From: Candidatus Bathyarchaeota archaeon
GTDB taxonomy: Archaea > Thermoproteota > CALKCG01 > B24 > DRYS01
Length of the DNA stretch: 64,000 bases
Reading direction: 5' to 3'
Assembly (NCBI GenBank): GCA_018396535.1
Contig: JAGTQC010000006.1
Span: forward strand, 1 to 64,000
Under the pieces are notes generated by a model. It was not told where the DNA came from. It worked only from the letters and a program-made list of their open reading frames with translations, and made no database searches. The position numbers and the translations under genes were made by a program. Shown here one piece after another: positions 1-9,306 of the stretch (the first letter of the stretch is position 1; every line of letters begins with the position of its first letter).

Positions 1-290
1 TGAAAAGCGTTAGGGGTGCCTCAAACCTAAGCACATCTCTAGGCTTAATGCTGGCTTTTATGACGGGCATATGGTTCCCAAGGGAGTGGTTCCCAGAGTG
101 GATGCGCATATTAGCCGATTATAGTCCGGCGACATGGGCTGTGGATGCCATAAGAGATGTGATTATTTTTGAGGCTAGACTCATGGAAGTCATGCATTAT
201 GTTATTGGAGCCGTTTTAGCAGCGCTCGCAGTCCTAGCCGTTGGAGTGATGATTCATAGGAGGATGCTGAGGAAATATCTTGAAAGATAA
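1..290 (+). CDS. ABC-2 type transporter permease, C-terminal fragment (5' end outside window)
   Basis: The open frame runs in from the left edge (first whole codon at base 3) and stops at 290. About 95 C-terminal residues are visible. They contain a hydrophobic stretch, then a W-F-P-x-E-W-F-P re-entrant-like segment and Y-S-P-A-T-W-A-V-D, which is typical of the last extracellular loop of ABC-2 permeases. A final transmembrane helix ends in a basic tail (HRRMLRKYLER). The family exports drugs, lipids or polysaccharides with a partner ATPase, which probably lies upstream outside the window. The substrate cannot be told. Confidence 0.75.
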   Translation, partial: KSVRGASNLSTSLGLMLAFMTGIWFPREWFPEWMRILADYSPATWAVDAIRDVIIFEARLMEVMHYVIGAVLAALAVLAVGVMIHRRMLRKYLER

Positions 291-479
291 TAGACTTCAT
301 CAAATAGTAAATCTTACCGTAAATGTGCATAGCATAGGTTGATACCTTCTATCTTCAGAAATAGCCTCTCCCTACCCAATTATATTAGAAGCAGCAAGAG
401 AGTCGAAGGAATATGTTATATGTGTGTTGGGAGAACGATATACTTATATGCTTGGTACTCTTTGAAACTGCATAAATGT

Positions 480-1289
480 ATGGGAATACGTAGGGTGAGG
501 GTTGGTCTTCTTAAAGCTACTCCTAAAAGATGGGATAAAGAGGCTAACTGGCTTACTATGGAGAGGCTTATTCGAGATGTAGCTCATCTTAAAATCGATA
601 TAGCCGTTACCCCCGAATGTTTTCTTGATGGATATGCTGTCGCAGAATGCCATGAAAGAAGCGGGATTGGTGAAGTAGATTGGGTTAAGAAGTTCATCGA
701 TATCGCTGAGGATGGGGAGAATGGAGCATATATACGTAAGTTAAGCTATCTTGCTCAAGAATTGGGAATTTACATTATCGTAGGGTTTACCGAGAAACTG
801 GATGGTAAACTCTTTAACGCTGCTTACCTATTTAGTAGAGATGGCGCTGTTATAGGAAGGTATCGTAAGGTCAATATTTCTTCGCATGAAAGATTGGTAT
901 ATTGCTCCGGGGATTCCTTACCAGTTTTCGATACTGTTTTCGGTAGGATCGGTATCCTCATATGTGCTGACCGTCGGTGGCCGGAGAATGTTCGAATTCT
1001 TGCACTTCAGGGAGCAGAAGTCATCTTTATACCTGCTTATGGTATGTGGCATGAGGCGAATACTATGTGGATGAGGACGCGATCTTATGAGAATGGTGTC
1101 TATATATGTTTCGCACATCCTAACATCGCTTTGATCACAAATCCTAAAGGGGACATCTCAGCAGAGCTAATATCTAATGTCGAAGATGTACTAGTTCACG
1201 ATATAGATCTAGATCTTATAGATAGAACGCACATTAAGGAAAGGAGGCCTGACCTCTACAGTATCCTATGTAGAAATTTGAAATTTTGA
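480..1289 (+). CDS. Carbon-nitrogen hydrolase (nitrilase superfamily)
   Basis: This is a cytoplasmic hydrolase of about 269 residues that would cleave a non-peptide C-N bond such as an amide, nitrile or carbamoyl group. The Glu-Lys-Cys triad is visible: Glu in TPECFLDGY, Lys in YRKVNIS and Cys in GILICADRRWPE. I chose the ATG at 480 because the fold's first strand (VRVGLLKATP) follows at once. The frame stays open back to 339, but that extension looks unlike the family. The substrate is unknown. A second family member lies at 14550 and is only distantly similar by eye. Confidence 0.85.
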   Translation: MGIRRVRVGLLKATPKRWDKEANWLTMERLIRDVAHLKIDIAVTPECFLDGYAVAECHERSGIGEVDWVKKFIDIAEDGENGAYIRKLSYLAQELGIYIIVGFTEKLDGKLFNAAYLFSRDGAVIGRYRKVNISSHERLVYCSGDSLPVFDTVFGRIGILICADRRWPENVRILALQGAEVIFIPAYGMWHEANTMWMRTRSYENGVYICFAHPNIALITNPKGDISAELISNVEDVLVHDIDLDLIDRTHIKERRPDLYSILCRNLKF

Positions 1290-1439
1290 TTATCGAATTT
1301 TTACATATCGATAAAAGAGAAGATGGAATATTCTCTCAATATAATAATGTTATTTTTTCTATTATAATGAACAGGACTTAAGAATAAATATCTCCTCGAT
1401 CAAAAGATTCTTAGAAGCTATAGATTGGAGGTGAGTGGA

Positions 1440-1685
1440 ATGGAGCTCTTTAGCATATACATATTAAATCTTATCGTAACGATCGGTATGTTCATAGTTT
1501 TAATCTTTAGAGCATGGATAGAGTTGAAGCATTATAGGATTATGTGGGATGAATTGGAATGGAGGAGAACACGGCAGGTTGTAGGACGTATACTTAAGGT
1601 GGAGAAGGAGCTATTCTCGAAGGTGGAGGGTGGTGATGAGCTATATCGTCTCCTATGTAAGATTTTCGATATAGATGAGGAATAA
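1440..1685 (+). CDS. Small single-pass membrane protein
   Basis: This 81-residue protein is not assigned to a family. A strong Shine-Dalgarno (GGAGGTG at 1428-1434) sits just upstream of the ATG at 1440 and decides the start over a TTG at 1425. Residues 4-25 form one hydrophobic helix (IYILNLIVTIGMFIVLIF). A charged, probably cytoplasmic helical tail rich in Glu, Arg and Lys follows. It precedes the enolase-superfamily gene in the same direction, but the 46-bp gap gives no firm functional link. Confidence 0.6.
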   Translation: MELFSIYILNLIVTIGMFIVLIFRAWIELKHYRIMWDELEWRRTRQVVGRILKVEKELFSKVEGGDELYRLLCKIFDIDEE

Positions 1686-1731
1686 TATTAGAATGCAATG
1701 CTTAAATATCGTATACTGCTAATCTGCTTTG

Positions 1732-2871
1732 GTGTCCATATTGAAGATAGTGGATGTTAAGGTACGTGAATTTATCCTTCCTAAACCTAAAGCTCCATCT
1801 AAACCGTATTTTAATGCGATAATTATGCGTAGACCTAGTATGGATAGGGTGATCCGTATAACTCAGATAGAAACAGATGAGGGTATAACAGGTTTCTGGT
1901 TTGGAGGTAACCGTGAGATTATCGAGAAACGTATCAAACCTAAGCTATTGGGTGAGAATCCTCTCATGATTGAACGTATATGGCAGAAGATGTATATGGG
2001 TGGTGATAGGAAGCCTATACCTAAGGGTGATTATATAGTTGCTATGAGTTGTGTCGATAATGCTCTATGGGATCTAGCTGGTAAGATTCTCGGTCAGCCT
2101 GTATATAGACTTCTAGGTGGTTATAGTAATCGTGTTAGAGCTTATGCAGCTGGAGGGTACTATATCGAGGGAGGATCTATAGAGGATCTTATCGAGGAGA
2201 TGTCTAGATACGTAGATGAAGGCTTTACAGCTGTTAAGATGAAGGTTGGCGGTTGGAGATTTGGAGTAGATATGAAAACTGATGTAGAGAGGGTTAAAGC
2301 TGTTAGAGAGGCTTTAGGAGATGGTATAGATATAATGGTGGATGCTAATAATGCTTGGAATGCTTATGAAGCTAAACGTTTCGCTAAGCTAGTAGAGACA
2401 TATAATCCATATTGGTTTGAGGAGCCTGTACACCCAGATGATATAGATGGAAGTATAGAGGTAAAGATGTCGACTACGATCCCTATAGCTTCAGGCGAGA
2501 ATGAGTTTACTAGATACGGTTTTAGGGATCTTATAGCTAGAAGAGCTGTGGATATAATACAGGCTGATCCTAACATAGCTGGAGGACTTACAGAAGTGCG
2601 GAAGATAGCTGCGATAGCTGCAGCATATCATATAGACTTCGCTCCGCATGGAAACTATGTAATAGGTAGTCATGCTGTAGCAGCATTTCCAAACGGTTTA
2701 ATAGTAGAATGCTTCCCGAAGTCAAGTCCATATAGAGATTCGGATGTGCATGGACTTTATAAGGATCCGATAGAGATAAGGAATGGATGGATAGAAATAC
2801 CGGATAAACCTGGTTTTGGTATAGAGATCGATGAACAGGTAGCTGAAAGATACGAGGTTAGAAAGAAGTAG
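1732..2871 (+). CDS. Mandelate racemase/muconate lactonizing enzyme family protein (sugar-acid dehydratase-like)
   Basis: This is an enolase-superfamily enzyme of about 379 residues, normal for the family. It has the alpha+beta capping domain followed by a modified TIM barrel. Visible motifs are the KMKVGG lysine pair, metal-ligand acids in DANNAW, FEEPVHPDD and SGENEFTRYG, and a catalytic His in FAPHGN. Such enzymes abstract the proton alpha to a carboxylate. Archaeal relatives often dehydrate gluconate, galactonate or similar acids, but specificity cannot be read here. GTG at 1732, an adjacent TTG at 1729 or TTG at 1741 could start it. The 3' end overlaps the converging MATE gene by 14 bp. 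Confidence 0.85.
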   Translation: MSILKIVDVKVREFILPKPKAPSKPYFNAIIMRRPSMDRVIRITQIETDEGITGFWFGGNREIIEKRIKPKLLGENPLMIERIWQKMYMGGDRKPIPKGDYIVAMSCVDNALWDLAGKILGQPVYRLLGGYSNRVRAYAAGGYYIEGGSIEDLIEEMSRYVDEGFTAVKMKVGGWRFGVDMKTDVERVKAVREALGDGIDIMVDANNAWNAYEAKRFAKLVETYNPYWFEEPVHPDDIDGSIEVKMSTTIPIASGENEFTRYGFRDLIARRAVDIIQADPNIAGGLTEVRKIAAIAAAYHIDFAPHGNYVIGSHAVAAFPNGLIVECFPKSSPYRDSDVHGLYKDPIEIRNGWIEIPDKPGFGIEIDEQVAERYEVRKK

Positions 2872-4282
2872 GTTTAGCTATACGCTTCCTCTTTATCACA
2901 GCTTTAGTCCATCTACCATACTTTATCCATGCTAGAGAGAGGATCCCACCTATAAAGTTGCTTATAGCTAAGGATAGCCATGCTCCAAATGAACCCATAC
3001 CCATACTGAATGCTAGTATATAGCCTAGTAGAACCCTTAGAATCCATAATCTAAATACCCCTATAAGCGTAGGTATTAACGTATGCCCAGAACCCCTACC
3101 GACGGATAAGGCTACCTGGAATAAACCGAAGAATGCTATAGATGGTAGTACCATCTGGAGGAATAACGCTGCTTCATTTATGATATCTACATCATCTGCA
3201 AATACATCTGCTAGAGTCCATCTAATAGGATATAGTATGATGGCACCTACATAGACACCTAGGAATACTACTAACGCTGATTTTAATGCTATCTCCCTAG
3301 CCCTCCCCTCCTTCTCAGCACCTAGATTCTGCCCTACCATAACGGCTGTCGCTCCTGTTAAACCCCATAGAGCAGCATCCGCTATATCCATTATTATAAA
3401 TCCTATAGCGTATGCAGCAGATGCTATAACTCCAAGCATATTGATGATCCTCAACTGAAGTAGGAATGCAAACCCATTCATAGATCCCGTAGCTAGTATA
3501 GGTAGTCCTATACGCATAACTAGGCGTATCCATTCGATATCTATATTCCTCGTAAGCCTTATCTTAAATTCTGGATAATTCTTCATGAATATGTAGGCCA
3601 TAGCCGATATAGAAATAATCTTACCCATGACATCCGTTGCAGCTGCACCTATAACACCGAGTCTAGGGAAGGGGCCTATACCTAGAACTAGGAATGGATC
3701 AAGTATAATGTTTACGGTTACGGCTACTATATTTATGAATGCAGGTCTTCTAGTATCACCTAGAGCCTGGAGGAGTGTAGTATAGGTTAATACTATATAG
3801 TTTAGGAATACATCTATCGATATAACGGCGGAGTAATCGAGGACATAGTTTAGCATCTCCTCAGGTGTGGATAGTATCGTGGTGAATATGTATCTTCTAA
3901 GACTGAATAGTAGCATACATAGGGATAGACCTGAAGCTACCGCTACAGTCATAAAGCGTGAAGCCTCATATGTAGCCTCTTTGAAGGATTTACTACCTAT
4001 ATACTGGGATACCATGCTTAGGTTAGCTGCATTCAAAGCGTTTAGGAGAGCTTGAAATAGCATAAGGATCGGCCGTGTCTGTCTCGGCGCGACTATACTA
4101 AGTTCGCTATAACTACTAAGCCAGTATGCATCCGCGACGTTATAGGCTATCGTAACAAGCTGATTGAGCATAGGAGGTATACCGAGCCATATAAGCGTAC
4201 GTAGTATAGGTCCTTCAACTATCCTATCCCTATATCTACTTATCGTACGATACTCGCTATCGTCATCAGGGTTATCCGCCAT
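2858..4282 (-). CDS. MATE family efflux transporter
   Basis: This 474-residue polytopic membrane protein has about 12 hydrophobic segments. The two halves share the MATE layout: an early LGIPPMLNQLVTIAYNVADAYW segment equivalent to the family's first helix, and a second-half start at RIGLPILATGSMNG. MATE proteins export cationic drugs, metabolites or toxins against Na+ or H+. The charged tail (KRKRIAKPTSF) is cytoplasmic by the positive-inside rule. It is probably monocistronic, with an 87-bp gap from the GNAT gene upstream on the same strand. Confidence 0.9.
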   Translation of the reverse strand: MADNPDDDSEYRTISRYRDRIVEGPILRTLIWLGIPPMLNQLVTIAYNVADAYWLSSYSELSIVAPRQTRPILMLFQALLNALNAANLSMVSQYIGSKSFKEATYEASRFMTVAVASGLSLCMLLFSLRRYIFTTILSTPEEMLNYVLDYSAVISIDVFLNYIVLTYTTLLQALGDTRRPAFINIVAVTVNIILDPFLVLGIGPFPRLGVIGAAATDVMGKIISISAMAYIFMKNYPEFKIRLTRNIDIEWIRLVMRIGLPILATGSMNGFAFLLQLRIINMLGVIASAAYAIGFIIMDIADAALWGLTGATAVMVGQNLGAEKEGRAREIALKSALVVFLGVYVGAIILYPIRWTLADVFADDVDIINEAALFLQMVLPSIAFFGLFQVALSVGRGSGHTLIPTLIGVFRLWILRVLLGYILAFSMGMGSFGAWLSLAISNFIGGILSLAWIKYGRWTKAVIKRKRIAKPTSF

Positions 4283-4369
4283 ACCTCTCCTTCTGCTCTA
4301 AGGGGTGTACTCCGGCTTATAAGAATTTATCGACTAAGCTTTAGTAATTCTATACGGTTCTCGGAGGGT

Positions 4370-4822
4370 TTATAGTCTCTTACCTAGTATTTCATCAAGT
4401 TTAAGATTCATCGTAAGATAGCTTACCGTAAAACCTAGAGACCTATATAGCGATAAAGCTGCTTTATTCCTCGGATCCACCTCAAGATATATTTCAGTTA
4501 CTCCCTTAGCTTTGAGTCTATCTATAAGATCTAATAAGAGACACCTACCTATACCTCTACCTCTATAGTTTTCATCTACAACTAGGAACTCTATGAATCC
4601 ATATCTCTCACACTCTATATTCTCCATAGACCCTATGACGTATCCTCCTCCAGCTCCGACTATCCTTCCATCAACTTCAGCTACCAGTATGATACCGCTT
4701 CTAGATATCTTTTTAAGGAAACGCTTAATTAACCTAGGCTTACTAGGCTTCCCCTCGAGGAATACTAGCTGTTTAAGAAGATCCACAACGGCATCGGCAT
4801 CTCTATGCCTATATCTCCTTAT
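4370..4822 (-). CDS. GNAT family N-acetyltransferase with unresolved, apparently non-canonical start
   Basis: The GNAT fold is clear. It has V-A-E-V-D-G-R-I-V-G-A, then VVDENYRGRGIGRCLL (the acetyl-CoA-binding R-G-x-G-x-G/A motif A), LEVDPRNKAALSLYRSLGF (motif B), and a C-terminal strand. The first canonical start in frame is GTG at 4786, which would begin inside helix 1. The conserved N-terminus (TIRRYRHRDADAVVDLL) is encoded further upstream, between 4786 and a TGA at 4838-4840, where there is no ATG, GTG or TTG. I drew the start at an ATA (4820-4822). TTA at 4832-4834 is also possible. The acceptor substrate is unknown; alternatives are a sequencing error or a recent start-codon loss. Confidence 0.75.
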   Translation of the reverse strand: MRRYRHRDADAVVDLLKQLVFLEGKPSKPRLIKRFLKKISRSGIILVAEVDGRIVGAGGGYVIGSMENIECERYGFIEFLVVDENYRGRGIGRCLLLDLIDRLKAKGVTEIYLEVDPRNKAALSLYRSLGFTVSYLTMNLKLDEILGKRL

Positions 4823-5021
4823 GGTAAAGTTTAAGACTCAATTGCTCTCAACCATCATGATCTATCTATCCCACCTAGATCCTGTTAGAAATGGAAGCAG
4901 GGCTATATAAGGTTTTACACATCATAGGTAGCAACACCCCCATATACCCAGAATACTAATTAGGTTTAGGTTAGAAATATATAGCCGGAGCGTATAGACC
5001 ATATCCTCGGGTGTAGGAGTG

Positions 5022-5801
5022 ATGAAGATAGGCTGTACAGCATACTCCTATCGTAAACCTATCACAGACGGTAGGATGAAGCTTGAAGATTTCATAAAGA
5101 TCTGTGGAAGCTATATGCTCGATGGTGTAGAACTTACAGGCTACTACTTCGAATCTACAGATAAAAGCTATCTTAAGAGGATTAAGAGGTTATGCCTAGA
5201 TTATGGCTTAGATATATATGGCACAGCTACTAGGAGCGATTTCTGTAAGCCTTCTAGAGATGATAGGTTGAAGGAAGTGGAGCATGTTAAGCGTTGGGTA
5301 GATGTAGCATACATACTAGGAGCACCTACTCTGAGAGTATTCGCAGGTAGTATACCTCAAGGCTACAGCTTTGAAGAAGCTCTTGAATGGGTTGTGGAAG
5401 CTTTAAAGCTATGTGGATCTTATGGTGAGGAGTATGGTGTGGTAATAGCTATGGAGAATCATGGTGGAATAACATCCACCGTAGAACAGGTATCTAGAAT
5501 ACTCGATTCAGTAGGTTCTGAATGGGTTAGATTAACACTAGATCTAGGAAACTATAGAATAGATCCGTATAGAGAGATAGCTGAAAGCTTAAAGTATACT
5601 GTGAATATACATGCAAAATGCCATAAGCCTAGCCCTATAAGAGTGGACGAAGCAATAGATTATCCTAGGATAATACCGTTATTAAGGGAGCATGGATATA
5701 ACGGGTATCTATCCATAGAGTATGAGGGTATTGCACCAGCTGAGGAAGCTGTACCGATAGTCGTAAATGGTTTAAGAAGACTTCTAGGTAGAGTAGAGTG
5801 A
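5022..5801 (+). CDS. Sugar phosphate isomerase/epimerase family protein (AP endonuclease 2-like TIM barrel)
   Basis: About 259 residues fold as a xylose-isomerase-like TIM barrel. Characteristic segments are FIKICGSYMLDGVELTGYYF, GAPTLRVFAGSIP, IAMENHGG with the metal-binding Glu, LTLDLGNY with Asp, NIHAKCHKP with His, and GYLSIEYEG with a final metal-binding Glu. This set supports a divalent-metal isomerase or epimerase of sugars or inositol-like compounds. The substrate is not known. ATG at 5022 or GTG at 5019 could start it. A second member of the family is at 30031. Confidence 0.85.
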   Translation: MKIGCTAYSYRKPITDGRMKLEDFIKICGSYMLDGVELTGYYFESTDKSYLKRIKRLCLDYGLDIYGTATRSDFCKPSRDDRLKEVEHVKRWVDVAYILGAPTLRVFAGSIPQGYSFEEALEWVVEALKLCGSYGEEYGVVIAMENHGGITSTVEQVSRILDSVGSEWVRLTLDLGNYRIDPYREIAESLKYTVNIHAKCHKPSPIRVDEAIDYPRIIPLLREHGYNGYLSIEYEGIAPAEEAVPIVVNGLRRLLGRVE

Positions 5802-5913
5802 AAGTGAGGCATATAGTCGATTCCTAGCTTATTTTTCCTAGATAAAACATATTGTTAAGCACGATTTTCATCGCATATACTTAAGTATAGTATCTAGGTG
5901 GATTAGATAGGGT

Positions 5914-7185
5914 GTGAGTGTAAAGATAGATGTTTCTAACTCTTGGAGAATAGAGGTAGGTGTAGGACCGGCTGAGCATGGAGTCTACGTGGATGGATAC
6001 CTATATCTCGCCCCTACCTTTAAGAGCGAATTTTGGAAGGTTGATCCTGAAACCGGAACTATACTCTACAAGTATAGTATGCCTGGCTATGTCTGGGGGG
6101 CCCCGTTAGTAGATAGATCTGGGCTTTATGGTGCATCGATGGGAGGCGATGTAGTAAAATTCGGATCTAACTATGATATCGTATGGAAGGTGAATACAGG
6201 TCTAGGTGATTTTATAGCTGAAGCCGTTATTGAAGCTTGGGGTAGATGCTTAGCAGTACAATATCCTAGAGGTATAGCCATCATAGATAAGGGTAGTGGG
6301 GAGATATTATGGATCGATGAATGGGTACCTGAAGTACCTAGAGGGCAGGAGCCGACGTTCGATTATGAAACAGGAATTCTATGGGTTTGCCGACCGACGT
6401 TAGAAAGTAACCTCGTAGCTTACGATATAGATGGTAGGAAGATTCATGTAATCGATCTACCCTCTCCACCGACTACCTATGCATGTCCACAGATATGGGC
6501 TGGCTACATCATGATAACGTGTAGGAGACATATAGTGGTTCTAGATAGAGGTTCTGGGAAGATTCTATGGGTGAGAGAATTTCCTAAGGTTATTTATGGA
6601 GGTAGAGAGCAGGATCCATTAGATGGTGGGCCTAGAACTCTAACGCATGATGGTAGAGCAGTTATATGGACGACTGACGGTGTCTTCATATGCTTCGATA
6701 TAGTTGATGGTGAGGAAATTTGGCAGATCGATTTTAAACAACTCGGTTACACTTCCAGCGAATGTAGTGATCCATGGGGGTATGCTGGAGGAGTAGCTAT
6801 CGATGGAGTCTTCATAATCCTTGGAAGAAATAATCTCCCAGAGGGTTCAGGGCCATTCTCCATCGATAGAAACCGGTTATTCATAATAGACTATAGATCA
6901 GGTGAGATATTGTATGCTTCTGAACCAGTTTATCAAATGGCATGTTGTTGTAAACCGATAGTAGCGAAGGGTAGAGTTATAATCGGGAGTTGGTATAAGG
7001 ATTCAAAGGGTAGGACTTACCAGAACTTCTATAACTGCTGGAGGATTAAGCTATCGGATAATAGAAGGGAAAGAATCGTGCTAGATAGAGATTATACCTG
7101 GCTTGGAGGATCACATCATGGAGGATACTCAAAGGGCTGTCTACTAGGTATTGAAAGAAAATCTAGAAATAGTATTAATAGCTAG
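5914..7185 (+). CDS. PQQ-like beta-propeller repeat protein
   Basis: This 423-residue protein is built from repeated blade units ending in Trp-containing strands, such as FWKVDPETGTILYKY, IIDKGSGEILWID, VLDRGSGKILWVREF, CFDIVDGEEIWQIDF and IIDYRSGEILYAS. The D-x-x-x-G-x-x-L/I-W signature matches PQQ-enzyme-type propeller repeats. No signal peptide or membrane segment is visible after the GTG start at 5914, so it is probably cytoplasmic. Classical quinoprotein active-site features cannot be confirmed, so a binding or scaffold role is as likely as catalysis. A CCC motif (MACCCKP) near residue 350 is unusual. Confidence 0.75.
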   Translation: MSVKIDVSNSWRIEVGVGPAEHGVYVDGYLYLAPTFKSEFWKVDPETGTILYKYSMPGYVWGAPLVDRSGLYGASMGGDVVKFGSNYDIVWKVNTGLGDFIAEAVIEAWGRCLAVQYPRGIAIIDKGSGEILWIDEWVPEVPRGQEPTFDYETGILWVCRPTLESNLVAYDIDGRKIHVIDLPSPPTTYACPQIWAGYIMITCRRHIVVLDRGSGKILWVREFPKVIYGGREQDPLDGGPRTLTHDGRAVIWTTDGVFICFDIVDGEEIWQIDFKQLGYTSSECSDPWGYAGGVAIDGVFIILGRNNLPEGSGPFSIDRNRLFIIDYRSGEILYASEPVYQMACCCKPIVAKGRVIIGSWYKDSKGRTYQNFYNCWRIKLSDNRRERIVLDRDYTWLGGSHHGGYSKGCLLGIERKSRNSINS

Positions 7186-7245
7186 GAGATTTAACCCCCT
7201 CACCACTTAAATTTGATAAAGGAGATCGAAGAGGAATAGTTAGAT

Positions 7246-8187
7246 ATGGCGTTGGATAGATTGTATAGGAGAGAGTTTACGTTAGCCTTCATCCTATCAG
7301 CTTTACTTACGCTCGCCCTCTTCTATTCGACTTTTGAAATACCGGTAATTCTAGATAAGATACTCGTAGAGTACTTTCCTGAAGTCTTCTTTGATGTTGA
7401 AGCGATCGAGAAGGTACTTAGCATCTTAAGACCTATAGGATATACAGCTTTCACAGTAGTGGTTATTCTAATAATCTTAGGCTTTATCGTTAAGAAGATA
7501 TCCCTGGCTTTCCTAGGCTCTATAGCTCTTTATATCCCTATATTTAGCTACTTCGCATTCGCAATGTTCTTCCTTACCGGCTTAGGAGTCTTAAGGTCTC
7601 TCTGGCTACCGATAATCGAGCTCTCCCCATCGATCCTAAAGTTAGGTAGCATAGTATATCTACCATTTAGCATTGTTCCATACGCACCTACAGTAGGGAT
7701 GGTGATAGTATTCATAGGCCTCTCCATATTCTCCTTTAGTACGACTACATGGCTCTACGGAAGGTTTAGAAGCTATGAGCTAATGGACTTCTGGATATAC
7801 AGGTATAGTAGACATCCACAGTATCTCGGATACATACTTTGGAGTTATGGTCTTCTAGTATTTGTAAGCTATAAAACCTATGTGAGAGGGGCATTTACAA
7901 CCCCTCCAGCACTCCTATGGCTCATAATAACGATGATAGTGATAGGGGTAGCCTTATTAGAAGAGCTGAAGATGATTAAAAAGTATGGAGAAAGGTATGA
8001 AGAGTACCGTAGAAGAACCCCCTTCATGATCCCCCTACCTAAACCCCTAACCAAAATAATCACCTTACCAATGAAAATTGTTGGAGAATGCTTGAAAAAT
8101 ACGAAGGAAATAGTAGCTGTGATAATACTCTACACAACTATAATCATCGCTATATCATACATTACTACGTTAATCTTAGAGATCTAG
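7246..8187 (+). CDS. Integral membrane methyltransferase, isoprenylcysteine carboxyl methyltransferase (ICMT/PEMT)-like
   Basis: This 313-residue protein has about seven hydrophobic helices. The SAM-binding ICMT/PEMT signature lies near residues 180-195 (YRYSRHPQYLGYILWSYG). It is followed by a helix, then ALLEELKMIKKYGERYEEYRRRTPFMIP, the conserved E-E-x-x-x-x-x-x-G-x-x-Y-x-x-Y motif. The core family domain is about 150-200 residues, so extra helices occur at both ends, including a final helix after residue 280. It probably methylates a lipid or a lipid-linked acceptor. It lies 60 bp after the propeller gene in the same direction. Confidence 0.75.
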   Translation: MALDRLYRREFTLAFILSALLTLALFYSTFEIPVILDKILVEYFPEVFFDVEAIEKVLSILRPIGYTAFTVVVILIILGFIVKKISLAFLGSIALYIPIFSYFAFAMFFLTGLGVLRSLWLPIIELSPSILKLGSIVYLPFSIVPYAPTVGMVIVFIGLSIFSFSTTTWLYGRFRSYELMDFWIYRYSRHPQYLGYILWSYGLLVFVSYKTYVRGAFTTPPALLWLIITMIVIGVALLEELKMIKKYGERYEEYRRRTPFMIPLPKPLTKIITLPMKIVGECLKNTKEIVAVIILYTTIIIAISYITTLILEI

Positions 8188-8344
8188 TATAATTACCTAA
8201 AAACTGGTGAAATCGAAGTTTATATAACATAACTAGAAAATGAATTGAATGAGGGGCTCACATATTCTTCATTCGTATACGCAAAAATTATCCTGTCGGA
8301 TTCATCAGAAGTTATAATTCCTATACTTTGCTTCTGTACTTATT

Positions 8345-8942
8345 CCATCTAATATTCTGCAGTTGGCGGAGCTGATACAAATATTTTTCCAAATACCTGT
8401 TTGACTCGTACATATACCTGCACATTTGTGAAATACCATGAGATTCCTCGATTATCCTTTCTTGAGCCTCATCCTCAATTGTACAAGCCTAGGTTCTGTT
8501 CCATCATTTTCAGCTCTCACTAAACAGGTAATTCCTCTTTCTAAATTTAACTCCAGTAAGATAGGATAGTAGAAATACTTCGACTTCGTATCCTTAATCG
8601 ATTTCCCCATCAATTACTAGCACACTTAGAGGATCTTTATTTTTCTTCAGAAGTTTTAAAACTAATATCGAATCTACTTTCGGCAAAGTATCGATATCAA
8701 GGCCTTCCTATCTCAAACGTCTTATTGGAATAAGAGTAATCCAGAGCAAGTCATGTTCATGTAGCGTAATTTACTAACTCCTTATCTTTATAAAGATAAA
8801 ATACGCACGTGCATCCGTAAACGCCTGGCAAGTAAGCTTCTTTTACTGAAGTTTTCAGATCAAGGATATTACTTAAATCTGAATATGGCTCCTTAAAATA
8901 TCCTGTATTTCTTTTAAACTGTCTTTTCGATTCCGCCCACAT
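8345..8942 (-). pseudogene. Decayed coding sequence of unrecognised family
   Basis: The gene-poor stretch 8188-9125 holds broken protein-like segments on the minus strand in more than one frame. One piece is at 8757-8942 (starting MWAESKRQFKRNTGYF). Another near 8600-8680 reads like VDSILVLKLLKKNKDPL and SVLVIDGEI. A third at about 8345-8483 reads like ERIIEESHGISQMCRYMY. They are separated by stops and frame changes. I recognise no family, so this is offered as the remnant of one or two genes that decayed beside the tRNA-Arg gene. Chance open frames in AT-rich DNA are the alternative. Nothing else is visible in this stretch. Confidence 0.35.
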
Positions 8943-9125
8943 CGCTTTTCTTAATATGAATACACTAAAACGTTATTCTCATAGACCTAAATATTGTGCT
9001 CATTGAGCTGGACTAGTAATTTTTCATCCTTTAAGATACTATTCGAAATACCTGTGATCTTTCATAGCAAACGTCTTTACTAGTTAAACATAAATTGTTA
9101 ACAAACAAAATTCATAGAAGCAAAG

Positions 9126-9200
9126 CGGACCCGGCGGGATTTGAACCCGCGACCACCGGCTCCGAAGGCCGGTACGCTATCCTGGCTGCGCTACGGGTCC
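9126..9200 (-). tRNA. tRNA-Arg (anticodon UCG)
   Basis: On the minus strand the acceptor stem GGACCCG pairs with CGGGTCC. The anticodon stem is CCGGC/GCCGG around loop CTTCGGA, which gives anticodon TCG. The T arm is GCGGG-TTCAAAT-CCCGC. The discriminator base is G at 9126. No CCA is encoded. No intron is seen. Confidence 0.95.
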
Positions 9201-9306
9201 TTAATCTATCAGTTACTATGGGTTTCGTCTATATATTGCTTTATATTCGTGGTGTTATAGCTTTATCCTGCTTTACCTAGTCTATATTTTTGAGGGTTAT
9301 CTTGGA

